Assembly (NCBI RefSeq): GCF_003434055.1
Contig: NZ_QVEX01000020.1
Location: 1-64,000 of the forward strand
Reading direction: 5' to 3'
Source of the DNA: Enterocloster aldenensis
GTDB lineage: Bacteria; Bacillota; Clostridia; Lachnospirales; Lachnospiraceae
DNA: 64,000 nucleotides
Numbering within the stretch: the stretch's first letter is position 1; each line of letters starts with the position of its first letter. The translations under genes were made by a program, and so were the position numbers. The notes under the pieces were generated by a model that saw nothing but the letters and a program-made list of their open reading frames with translations, had not been told where the DNA came from and ran no database searches. Below, one piece after another: positions 49,352 to 58,118 of this stretch.

Positions 49352-49636
49352 GCAGCTATCTCCTTTGCGCTCTTGTTCTGCTCTCATATGGATATTCTAT
49401 TATATTTTTGCGGGAACGGTAGGACATCCGGAGAGCCTGGATTGGTATTTTAACCTGTTTTGCCCCGGAATATGCCTGGGACACGGGTCCTGGAATTAGC
49501 CCAATACATGGACATACGGATAAGACCGTGCTGTAATCCATTCCCAGGACAGGGGTTTAAATACAAAAATATTTCCCCTATTTGTCTCAAATATGCTAAA
49601 ATACCTCCATGGCATAAAGCAATGGAGGTACCTGTC

Positions 49637-50536
49637 ATGACACTGCAGCAACTGCGCTATATTGTAACAATCGTGAACTGCGGCTCGATTTCCGAAGCAG
49701 CCAAGCAGCTCTTCATCACCCAGCCCAGCCTATCGAATTCAGTCAAGGAACTGGAAAAGGAAATGGGGATTTCCATCTTTAACCGCAGCTCCAGGGGGAT
49801 TGCCCTGTCCCCGGAAGGCACGGAATTCCTCTCCTATGCAAGGCAGGTCCTGGAGCAGGCAGAACTTCTGGAACAGCATTATACGGGCAGGAAACCGTTA
49901 AAACGGATCTGCTCCATCTCCACCCAGCATTATGCATTTGCCGTTAATGCATTTGCCAATGTGGTATCCAGGCAGAATACGGATTCTTATGAATTTACCC
50001 TGAGGGAAACCCGCACCTACGAAATCATAGATGATGTGAAAAACTACCGGAGCGAGCTGGGCATCCTGTATATCAATGAATTTAACCGCAAGGTACTGGA
50101 AAAGCTGTTCAAGGAAAACGGACTTGTCTTCCATCCCCTGCTCCAGGCCGACCCCCATATATTCATCAATGTCTCCCATCCCCTGGCAGGACGGAAAAGC
50201 GTTTCCATCCAGGAGCTGGAACCGTATCCCTTCCTGGCCTTTGAACAGGGGGAACAGAACTCCTTCTACTTTTCAGAGGAAATCCTGAGTACCATTCCCA
50301 GGAAAAAGGTAATCTATGTAAGCGACCGGGCCACCCTTTTTAACCTTCTGATCGGCTTAAACGGATACACCATATGCAGCGGCATCCTTAACAGCAATTT
50401 AAACGGCGATTCCATTATCGCCGTCCCCCTTGAGACAGAGGAATCCATGCTCATCGGATGGATTGCCAATCCCAGGCTGCATCTCAGTGAATTTGCAAAA
50501 AAGTACCTGGAGGAGCTGGAACGGCTGATCCGCTGA
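49637..50536 (+). CDS. LysR family transcriptional regulator
   Basis: A 299-residue regulator with the N-terminal winged helix (CGSISEAAKQLFITQPSLSN, residues about 15-35) and a periplasmic-binding-like effector domain from residue 90. The ATG at 49637 has GGAGG eight bases upstream. It is divergent from arcA and convergent with metF. LysR regulators next to metF often respond to methionine-pathway metabolites, whereas the divergent position favours control of the arginine genes; sequence alone does not decide. Confidence 0.9.
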   Translation: MTLQQLRYIVTIVNCGSISEAAKQLFITQPSLSNSVKELEKEMGISIFNRSSRGIALSPEGTEFLSYARQVLEQAELLEQHYTGRKPLKRICSISTQHYAFAVNAFANVVSRQNTDSYEFTLRETRTYEIIDDVKNYRSELGILYINEFNRKVLEKLFKENGLVFHPLLQADPHIFINVSHPLAGRKSVSIQELEPYPFLAFEQGEQNSFYFSEEILSTIPRKKVIYVSDRATLFNLLIGLNGYTICSGILNSNLNGDSIIAVPLETEESMLIGWIANPRLHLSEFAKKYLEELERLIR

Positions 50537-50609
50537 TATGGATCCGCTGATATGGATCCGCTGCCATGGACTTCCGCTGCATGGACTTCCGCTGCATGGA
50601 TTTCCGCCG
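50526..50609. repeat. Short tandem repeats at the LysR-metF junction
   Basis: TGATATGGATCCGC is repeated at 50534 and 50548 (14-base period), followed by CATGGACTTCCGCTG at 50565, 50580 and, with two changes, 50595 (15-base period). The LysR stop codon lies in the first unit. No hairpin of note. Confidence 0.85.
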
Positions 50610-50618
50610 CCATCCTTG

Positions 50619-51482
50619 TCAGGACGCCATCAGCCGGAATACGGACTCATGAATTTTATTGGCAATATAGGGATTGTTCATGGTGTACAGATGGATTCCG
50701 TCCACCCCATGGGCCGCCAGGTCCACAATCTGGTCAACCGCATAGGCGATTCCCGCATCCCTCATGGCCGCCGGGTTATCCCCGTACCGCTCCATCATGG
50801 ATATGAACTTTTGTGGAAGCTTCACGCCGCACAGGGATACCATGCGCTCAATCTGTTTTTTATTTACAACCGGCATGATCCCGGCTTCCACCGGAACCCG
50901 GATGCCCGCCAGGTCAAGCCGCTCCCTGAAACGGTAAAAATATTGGTTGTCAAAAAAGAGCTGGGTAATCAGCTGGCTGACCCCTGCATCCACCTTTTGC
51001 TTAAGGTTCCTGATGTCCTGCACCAGGTCCCCTGATTCCTGATGGCCTTCCGGGTAACAGGCGCCAATGATGTTAAAATCACCGTGGTCCCTGATGAATC
51101 CAACCAGATCCGCAGCATACTTAAAACCGCCTGCCGGTTCCATGTCCGGGATGCGGTCGCCTCTCAGCGCCAGGATGTTTTCAATCTGATGTGCCTTCAG
51201 CTGTTCCAGTATCCTTGCGGCCTCTTCCTTTGTCAGATGCAGGCAGGGCATGTGGGCCACGCTTTCAATCCCATACCGGTGCTTGATGGAGGATGCGATT
51301 TCCAAGGTGGCGCGGCTGTTCCCAATGCCTCCCGCCCCATAGGTCACGCTGATGAAATCCGGCGTTATCCCCTTAAGTCCGTCCAATGTCTTATATACGG
51401 TATCCACGGGCGCTGTCCGTTTGGGAGGAAACACCTCCAGGGACAGCACTGTTTTCTGTTTAAAAAATTCCGATGTCTTCAT
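50619..51482 (-). CDS. metF: Methylenetetrahydrofolate reductase
   Basis: Reduces 5,10-methylene-THF to 5-methyl-THF for methionine synthesis. The 287-residue TIM barrel has LSLEVFPPK at residue 13, FISVTYGAGG near 43, HMPCLHLT near 75, ILALRGD near 105, and ITQLFFDN near 180, all typical of the short bacterial MetF. In Clostridia it may also serve one-carbon metabolism. It stands alone on the minus strand, convergent with the LysR gene. Confidence 0.94.
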   Translation of the reverse strand: MKTSEFFKQKTVLSLEVFPPKRTAPVDTVYKTLDGLKGITPDFISVTYGAGGIGNSRATLEIASSIKHRYGIESVAHMPCLHLTKEEAARILEQLKAHQIENILALRGDRIPDMEPAGGFKYAADLVGFIRDHGDFNIIGACYPEGHQESGDLVQDIRNLKQKVDAGVSQLITQLFFDNQYFYRFRERLDLAGIRVPVEAGIMPVVNKKQIERMVSLCGVKLPQKFISMMERYGDNPAAMRDAGIAYAVDQIVDLAAHGVDGIHLYTMNNPYIANKIHESVFRLMAS

Positions 51483-51570
51483 ACGTATTCCCCTCTTTCC
51501 TGATTGCTGCCATCATAACACAAACAGAAAAGGGGGGCATAATTCCTATTTTTTATGACTTTCCATAGAT

Positions 51571-52995
51571 TTAAACTATATCCCTGTCATAGGCCTTGAT
51601 ATACACAAAATTATCATTGTTCCGGTCCATGGTGTATTCCGGGTCCAGGATGGCATCCATAAACTCCTTTCCGCCCGGCTCAACCGCGGCCAGCCTCATG
51701 CCCAGTTCCCGCTCCACATCCTTTACCGTCAGGTCGTCCAGGAATACCTGTTCCCCCATGCGCAGCATATTGGACGGGATCAGCAGCACGCCGCCCAGGT
51801 CTTCCCCCTTATCCTGGCGCTCCTTCAGCTGCCCGATCAGGTCCTGTCCCGTTATCAGGCCTGAAACGGTGATGGTCTCCCCGAAGAAATCGTTCCTGAT
51901 ATAATATACATGGATGGTCAGGCCGGGGAACGCCTCCATCAGCTTGCATGCAAACCCGCAGATTGTGGGATAGGCCAGCTTCCCGGTTGCAATTGTAAGT
52001 GTGCGCTTTACCTTCCCTGCCAGTTCTTCATAACCCGGGCTGTGGACCGCAGCATCCAGGGCCTCCTGGAATTCATTGATGAACAGGCGCATCATGCCCA
52101 CTCCGTTTTCCAGCTGGATATAACCGTCATAGCGCTCCTCTTCCGGGAACTCCCGCCCTGCCGTTATATACCACTCGTCGCTTGCATGGATGAAATGCAG
52201 GCCGAACTTATGGTAGAATTCCTCCTGGCGGCACTCTATCATGTCAATCACATCCCCTGCCTCTTCTTTGGTATACAGTCCGATGGGGAACAGGTTGTCC
52301 CGGAACTTGGTGATTCCGGCCGGCACAACAGAAACGCTCCTTAAAAACGGCAGGTACCCGGCCAGGTCATTGATGGTGTGTTCCAGTTCCGCACCGTCGT
52401 TCACATTCTTACAGCACACAACCTGCCCATTCATTTCCACATGCCCGTCATAAAGCATTTTCAAATACTTCAGCTTCTCCCCTGCAAAACGGTTGTGGAG
52501 CATCTTACACCGCAGCTGCGGGTTGGTTGTCTGCACGGAAATATTAATGGGCGCCAGCTGCATCCGGATGATCCGCTCAATATCCCTGTCCTTCATATTG
52601 GTCAGGGTGATATAATTCCCCTGAAGGAAGGAAAGACGGGAATCATCATCCTTAAAATACAGCGTGTCCCTCATCCCGGGCGGCATCTGGTCAATGAAGC
52701 AGAAAATACACTTGTTGCTGCAGGAGCGGTATTCACTCATAAGGCTGTTCTCAAACTCAATGCCCAGGTCGTCATCGTATTCCTTCTCAATCTCCAGCAG
52801 CCATTCCTCGCCGTCCGGTTTCCTTACCAGCACTTCAATATATTCATCCTTAATCATGTACCTGTAATCAAAGACATCTTCCACATCCTGTCCATTGACC
52901 GCAAGCAGCACATCCCCTGGTTCAATCTCCATCTCTTCTGCGATGGAGCCGGGAAACACTTCCTTAATCACATGTTCATTCTTTTTTATATTCAA
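51571..52995 (-). CDS. DUF512 radical-SAM-like protein with PDZ domain
   Basis: A 474-residue protein of the DUF512 family widespread in Clostridia. An N-terminal PDZ-like domain (residues 8-70; VFPGSIAEEMEIEPGDVLL) precedes a cysteine cluster CSNKCIFCFIDQMP (C-x3-C-x2-C spacing typical of radical SAM proteins) near residue 91, an SAM-type barrel, and the DUF512 domain (TIATGKLAYPTICGF). Function unknown; one of the few conserved uncharacterised Fe-S proteins of anaerobes. The start appears to be TTG at 52995 with GAGGG upstream. Confidence 0.88.
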   Translation of the reverse strand: MNIKKNEHVIKEVFPGSIAEEMEIEPGDVLLAVNGQDVEDVFDYRYMIKDEYIEVLVRKPDGEEWLLEIEKEYDDDLGIEFENSLMSEYRSCSNKCIFCFIDQMPPGMRDTLYFKDDDSRLSFLQGNYITLTNMKDRDIERIIRMQLAPINISVQTTNPQLRCKMLHNRFAGEKLKYLKMLYDGHVEMNGQVVCCKNVNDGAELEHTINDLAGYLPFLRSVSVVPAGITKFRDNLFPIGLYTKEEAGDVIDMIECRQEEFYHKFGLHFIHASDEWYITAGREFPEEERYDGYIQLENGVGMMRLFINEFQEALDAAVHSPGYEELAGKVKRTLTIATGKLAYPTICGFACKLMEAFPGLTIHVYYIRNDFFGETITVSGLITGQDLIGQLKERQDKGEDLGGVLLIPSNMLRMGEQVFLDDLTVKDVERELGMRLAAVEPGGKEFMDAILDPEYTMDRNNDNFVYIKAYDRDIV

Positions 52996-53111
52996 CTGTA
53001 ATCCCTCAATCTATGATTTTTTCAATCCACACAAACCAGAATATCAGTAATGGATGGTTTTTTCAAGGGCTAACCCTTTGGTTTTCCCGCTGTCTGAACG
53101 GTTGCGTCCTG

Positions 53112-53849
53112 TCATGCTTTGGCCTCGCGGTAACAGGCCCACACTGAACAGCCTGTAAACACTGCCACAAACAAAGCCGACACGCCCATGGACAGGAAGT
53201 TAACGCTGCCCCCAAAGGATATCTCCCGGATCAGACGGGTCGTGTGGGTCAGGGGCATGATGTCCACAACCAGCTTTAAGGCCCGTGGTATGCCGTCCAG
53301 CGAAAAGAAGGTGCCGCACAAAAAGGACATGGGGGTTATGACAATATTGGTAAAGTTATTCATATCATAATGGCTTTCAATCATCAGGGCGGCAAAGAAG
53401 CCCAGGGCGGCAAAAATCAGTGAATTAAGGGCAACCGCGGTGAGGAGCCAGCCGTTGAGCACCAGGCCGGCGCCGGATACCAGCCCCAGGACCAGGATGA
53501 ACACGCCGGAATACATGCCCCGCAGCGCCCCGGCCAGGATATGCCCGGCAGCCAGCAGATACATCCTGGTGGGCGAATAAAAATAACATTCAAAACTTTT
53601 TTCATGGAGCCGCATCACGCTGATCCGGGTGGATACGGACGTATAGCTGTTGCGCATGGTGGTCATGGCCAGCAGTCCCGGGATCAGATAATAGAGATAA
53701 GGCTGCCCGCCCACATCCATCATTCCCCCCAGTCCCATCCCAAAGGTCACGAAATACAGGAAGGGGGACACCATCTGTGAAAATGTGACCCGCCAGAACC
53801 GTCTCTTAAGGAACAGCCATTCCCTCCACAGGATCGTGGTTATCTCCAT
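53112..53849 (-). CDS. ABC-2 type transporter permease
   Basis: A 245-residue membrane protein with six helices of the ABC-2 (NodJ-like) export type; TPMSFLCGTFFSLDGIP near residue 175 is the family-typical segment. It overlaps the ATPase gene by 10 bases, so the two proteins are made together as an exporter. Cargo unknown. CobI is the third member of the same overlapping unit. Confidence 0.88.
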   Translation of the reverse strand: MEITTILWREWLFLKRRFWRVTFSQMVSPFLYFVTFGMGLGGMMDVGGQPYLYYLIPGLLAMTTMRNSYTSVSTRISVMRLHEKSFECYFYSPTRMYLLAAGHILAGALRGMYSGVFILVLGLVSGAGLVLNGWLLTAVALNSLIFAALGFFAALMIESHYDMNNFTNIVITPMSFLCGTFFSLDGIPRALKLVVDIMPLTHTTRLIREISFGGSVNFLSMGVSALFVAVFTGCSVWACYREAKA

Positions 53850-54688
53850 CCCCCCACCCCCTTACTGGTATGGTGGAAGAACACGTCCTCCAGTGTGGAG
53901 GGCAGGACGCTGCATGGCACGTCCAGTAAAGCCGCCCTGGCTTTTGCCTCCGGCAGGTTCTTAAAAAACTCTGACCGCATACGCTCGTCCTCCCCTTCGT
54001 ATTCTACTTTATACGGCCCGATTTCAGCAATCAGCCCTTGCGGCGTATCCTCCCGGAATATCCTGCCCCCGTCAATCAGCATCACGTCGTCGCACAGATG
54101 CTGGGCCTCCTCTATATAATGGGTGGTCAGAAGGATGGTCTTTCCCTCCTTGTGCTGCATCCTGAGGAAATCCCAGATATCCCGCCTGGCGTTGGGATCG
54201 ATTCCCACCGTGGGTTCATCCAGGAACAGATACCTGGGATCATGTATCAGGGCTTTGGCAATCATGAGCTTGCGCTTCATGCCTCCGGACAGGCCCTGGG
54301 CCACCCGCCTGCGCACGGATTCCAGGCCCAGGAAGGATAAGAGCCTGTCCGTGGACGCAGCAATATCCGCCTTTCCCATCCGGTAAAGGCGGCCTGCAAA
54401 TTCCATATTCTCTTCCACGGTCAGTTCCTTGTCCAGGTTCATGTGCTGGCTGGTGACCCCGATTGCCTGCTTTACCGCCACCGCATTCCTGTCCATGGGC
54501 TGCCCGTCAAACATTACGGTTCCTGTATCCGGCATCAATAAGCCGGTCATCATGCGCATCAGCGTTGTCTTTCCAGCCCCGTTCGGGCCCAAAAGCCCCA
54601 GGAAGGTCCCGTCCTTTATCTCCATGGACACCCCGTCCACCGCGGTGACTGTTCCGAACTTTTTATGAAGGCAGTCACACACAATCAT
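53840..54688 (-). CDS. ABC transporter ATP-binding protein
   Basis: A 282-residue ATPase with Walker A GPNGAGKTTLMRM near residue 40, Q-loop TSQHMNL, signature LSGGMKRKLMIAKAL near 140, Walker B YLFLDEPT and a His switch (TTHYIEEA). The C-terminal extension is typical of NodI/DRA-type exporters. The ATG at 54688 has GGGAGG upstream and lies inside the last codons of cobI (14-base overlap). It pairs with the ABC-2 permease directly downstream. Confidence 0.9.
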   Translation of the reverse strand: MIVCDCLHKKFGTVTAVDGVSMEIKDGTFLGLLGPNGAGKTTLMRMMTGLLMPDTGTVMFDGQPMDRNAVAVKQAIGVTSQHMNLDKELTVEENMEFAGRLYRMGKADIAASTDRLLSFLGLESVRRRVAQGLSGGMKRKLMIAKALIHDPRYLFLDEPTVGIDPNARRDIWDFLRMQHKEGKTILLTTHYIEEAQHLCDDVMLIDGGRIFREDTPQGLIAEIGPYKVEYEGEDERMRSEFFKNLPEAKARAALLDVPCSVLPSTLEDVFFHHTSKGVGGWR

Positions 54689-55400
54689 GGGTCTGCCTCC
54701 CCTGCCGCTTGATGATGATGGTTGAAAGGTAAGGGATGTCGTACTGCTTAAGCTCCTCAAAATCCGTAACCAGGCGCTCCTCCCCTGTGCCGGACTTTGT
54801 AATCAGGACAAAGTTATCCTCCAGATGGTTTTCACGGATTGCCTGAATCAGCGCCTCCTGGTCAGAGGATGGCTTCATCAGCACCACATTGTCGTGCTCC
54901 CTTAATACTTTTCCCAGTTCCTCCCCGCTGTTCTTGCGCACAGGCACAACCACAAGGTCCTCATCCCATGCCACCAACGGCATTTTCATTGAATCTGCCA
55001 CCGCGCAGAAGGATGTGATTCCCGGCACTACCTCCACTTCAACCCCGGCCCGTTCAATATATGGCAGGGTGTACATGAATGTACTGTAGACAGCCGGGTC
55101 CCCCAGGGTGATGAAGGCGCCTGTCCTGTCTTCCTTAAGCATTCCTGCAATCCGGCCTGCATTGTCCTCCCACATCCGGCGCAGCTTCCCACCGTGGTAA
55201 TGCATGGGATAGACCAGATTCACAATCCGTGCCTTGGTATCCTTAAGCAGGTCTTTTATGATGTCAAATGCAAAACTGCCTGCCCCGGCTTCCTTTTCAG
55301 GGCAGAATATGGTATCCGCCTCCTTGAGGATCCGGTATGCCTTTAAGGTCAGCAGTTCAGGGTCTCCCGGCCCCACGCCGATTCCGTATAATTTTCCCAT
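54675..55400 (-). CDS. cobI: Precorrin-2/cobalt-factor II C20-methyltransferase
   Basis: Adds the C20 methyl in corrin-ring synthesis from SAM. The 241-residue protein has the family start YGIGVGPGDPELLTLKA, the middle ITLGDPAVYSTFMY near residue 92, VVPGITSFCAVA near 120, and a late KSG region (LITKSGTGEE). Usually sits in a cobalamin operon; here it is the first gene of a unit with an ABC exporter whose ATPase gene overlaps it. No other corrin genes are nearby. The ATG at 55400 follows GAGGAA. Confidence 0.9.
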   Translation of the reverse strand: MGKLYGIGVGPGDPELLTLKAYRILKEADTIFCPEKEAGAGSFAFDIIKDLLKDTKARIVNLVYPMHYHGGKLRRMWEDNAGRIAGMLKEDRTGAFITLGDPAVYSTFMYTLPYIERAGVEVEVVPGITSFCAVADSMKMPLVAWDEDLVVVPVRKNSGEELGKVLREHDNVVLMKPSSDQEALIQAIRENHLEDNFVLITKSGTGEERLVTDFEELKQYDIPYLSTIIIKRQGRQTHDCV

Positions 55401-55478
55401 CGTCCATTCCTCTTTTCGTTCTTCGTACCATGACATGGTAACATATCAAAACTCAAAGAGCAATTCTTTCCCGTTATT

Positions 55479-57974
55479 TTAATGAAAATGTCCGCCCATC
55501 CACCCGGCCAGCATATCGTATAACAGATCAGGATCAATGGGCTTTGCCAGATGCCCGTTCATCCCAGCCTCGCCGGCCCTCACCACGTCCTCGTGGAACG
55601 CATCGGCCGTCATGGCTATGATGGGAATGCTGCGGGCCATTTCATGGTCCGAGCCGCGGATGGCCTGGGTTGCTTCATAACCGTCCATCACCGGCATCTG
55701 TACATCCATCAGGATCAGGTCAAAGGAATCGCCGTGGGACAGGAACCGCTCCACTGCCTCCCTGCCATTGACCGCGCATTCCACCGTGATATCAGCCATG
55801 TGCAGCAGTTCCACCGCGATTTCCCGGTTAAGCCCATTGTCTTCCACCAGCAGCACGTGATGCCCTGCCAGGCCGGCCCGCCGTGCCGTTCCTCCCGGCG
55901 GCCGCACGGCCCGTTCGATTCCGGTCACGGAAAGCAGCGTATCATAAAGGGTGGAGGCAAAAATAGGCTTGGTGATGAATGCGTTGGCCCCCGCCTGCCT
56001 GGCGCTGTTCTCAACAGCGCCCCAGTCATAAGCCGTTATGATGATGATCATGGTCTCCGGGCCAACAATTTCCCTTATCCGGCGGGTCACCTGGACCCCA
56101 TCCATATCCGGCATCCTCAGATCAATGAGACAGACATCATAATCCCCGCCTGACCGGTGGGCCAGACGGACGCGGTTTATGCACTCCCTGCCGGTCAGGA
56201 CCCAGTCCGACCGGATTCCCAGATTTTCCAGCAATAGGGCTGTATGGACACAGCTGTCCCTGTCATCATCCGTCACCAGCACCTTCAGGGATTCCATCAC
56301 ATACTGTTTGGCAGACGTCTGGCTCCCCTTATCCTTTGGAAGGTCAAAATCCAGTTCCACGGCAAAGGACGTTCCTTTTCCCAGTTCACTCTGCAGCGTT
56401 ATGGTACCGCCCATCAATGTAACAAGATTTTTGGTGATGGGCATACCCAGGCCGGTGCCTCCTGGGTTCTCACCCATAGACATGTCTTCCTGCTCAAATG
56501 GGACAAAAAGGCGTTCCATGAATGCGCTGCCCATCCCTATTCCTGTATCGCTTACCGTAAAACGCAGCCGGATCCTGCCGTCCTTTTTCTGCAGCTGCCT
56601 GATTTCCATACGGATACTGCCCCCTGCCGGGGTAAACTTAAGCGCATTGGATAAAAGGTTGAGAAGGACCTGGTTCAGCCGCAGTGAGTCGCCTATCAGT
56701 TCCGTATCCGTAAGCCCTGCCAGCGGCACGGTAAAGTCCAGGCCCTTTTCCCTGGCCTGGGGATAGATGATGGAGGAAACAGACTCCACCACTGTCTCCA
56801 GCTTAAACTGCTCATGGGCAATCTTCATCTTTCCCTCGGAAATCTTGGACATATCCAGAACATCATTAATAAGGGTCATCAGGTGCTTGGATGAATACCC
56901 TATTTTCTCCAGACAGTCAGCCACACGCTGTTTGTCGTCAATATAAGCAGCCGCAATGGTGGTCATGCCGATAATCGCATTCATCGGCGTGCGGATTTCG
57001 TGGCTCATGCGTGACAGGAAATCTGATTTGGCCCGGTTGGCATGTTCCGCCACGGTAAGGGCATCCTTAAGGGCCGCTGCCTGTTCCGTCAGTTTTTTCT
57101 GTATTTCCCTTAATTCGGTCACATCTGTTATATCGATGAAGATAGCCAGGTACACAGGGCTTTTCTCCTGCCAGTCAATACAGGCCGCGTTCACCTGAAG
57201 CCACAGCCCCTGCCCTTTCCTGTCCCTGACATGCATGACAAAGCGTACCGGCTTCCCGCTCATCAGTTCCTTCCTGTGGGACCGGATGGTTTCCATATTG
57301 TCCTTTATGTTCTGTTCCTGCAGGGCATGCAGCTCCCCGTTTGTCCTGTCCCCGAAATACTCCATAAACCGGGCATTGGCATCCAAAAGGACCATGCCCA
57401 GATCCCAGTCAATCCTGTACTTTGCCACAAAACCAGGAAGGTTTTCATAGGTAACGGACCGCTCCCTCTGCATCTGCACCAGGTCATCAATATTCGTGAG
57501 CACGGAATATGCCACCTGGTATCCGTCTATGTATTCATCCGAAAACCTGGTGGAAAACTGGACCCAGATATATCCGCCGTCTTTCCGCCTGAGACGCGAA
57601 ACCATCTGATATCCGGCCTGGTGTGCCTCAACCGCTTTTATGACGGTCTGGGTAAGGTCATCCCACAGTTCCTGGTCGTCCTTATAATAAAGGTCCGGCT
57701 GGTTATGGAACCTTGCTTCGTATTCACCTTTCGGCCAGCCAATCAGCTCATAGTAAAATTCATTGGCCCAGACCAGTGTAAAATGCTCATCCAGCAAATG
57801 CTTGCTTACACTGACCCTCATCAGATTCATCAGTGTGTCATATTCATAACCGGCCGGCATGCCGCTGGCCTGGTCCTGGCCGGACCTGCTTTTCTTTTCC
57901 TGTTCAACCATACTGTCGGTTCCCCCTGGTCCTATTCCCATTGCCCTTCCTGCTTCCCGATGATTCCGCGGCAT
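55479..57974 (-). CDS. Hybrid sensor histidine kinase/response regulator
   Basis: An 831-residue cytosolic (no membrane helix) hybrid kinase. Order: two PAS domains (about residues 45-165 and 185-300), HisKA with the phospho-accepting His in SHEIRTPMNAI near 350, HATPase with LLSNALKF, DTGIGMG and GGTGLGMPI, then two receiver domains (Asp in LIDLRMPDMDG near 635 and in LILMDVQMPVMDG near 765). ATG at 57974, 57941 and 57911 are all possible starts. It is adjacent to, and divergent from, a tandem GntR gene; partner unknown. Confidence 0.9.
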   Translation of the reverse strand: MPRNHREAGRAMGIGPGGTDSMVEQEKKSRSGQDQASGMPAGYEYDTLMNLMRVSVSKHLLDEHFTLVWANEFYYELIGWPKGEYEARFHNQPDLYYKDDQELWDDLTQTVIKAVEAHQAGYQMVSRLRRKDGGYIWVQFSTRFSDEYIDGYQVAYSVLTNIDDLVQMQRERSVTYENLPGFVAKYRIDWDLGMVLLDANARFMEYFGDRTNGELHALQEQNIKDNMETIRSHRKELMSGKPVRFVMHVRDRKGQGLWLQVNAACIDWQEKSPVYLAIFIDITDVTELREIQKKLTEQAAALKDALTVAEHANRAKSDFLSRMSHEIRTPMNAIIGMTTIAAAYIDDKQRVADCLEKIGYSSKHLMTLINDVLDMSKISEGKMKIAHEQFKLETVVESVSSIIYPQAREKGLDFTVPLAGLTDTELIGDSLRLNQVLLNLLSNALKFTPAGGSIRMEIRQLQKKDGRIRLRFTVSDTGIGMGSAFMERLFVPFEQEDMSMGENPGGTGLGMPITKNLVTLMGGTITLQSELGKGTSFAVELDFDLPKDKGSQTSAKQYVMESLKVLVTDDDRDSCVHTALLLENLGIRSDWVLTGRECINRVRLAHRSGGDYDVCLIDLRMPDMDGVQVTRRIREIVGPETMIIIITAYDWGAVENSARQAGANAFITKPIFASTLYDTLLSVTGIERAVRPPGGTARRAGLAGHHVLLVEDNGLNREIAVELLHMADITVECAVNGREAVERFLSHGDSFDLILMDVQMPVMDGYEATQAIRGSDHEMARSIPIIAMTADAFHEDVVRAGEAGMNGHLAKPIDPDLLYDMLAGWMGGHFH

Positions 57975-58118
57975 AAGGCACCTTGTTCATGTGCGTGTCT
58001 TTCTATTATAATTCAAGTACAAAGAAAATTCAACAGACTTCTGGAAATGACCTCCATAAAATGATAAAATAGACTGCATGACATAAGAAATCATTTTACT
58101 ATACGAGGTATTGAACTG

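Noticed and set aside
51483..51570. SAM riboswitch or T-box before metF, and cobalamin riboswitch before cobI
   Set aside because: The upstream gaps are under 100 bases and show no such conserved elements.
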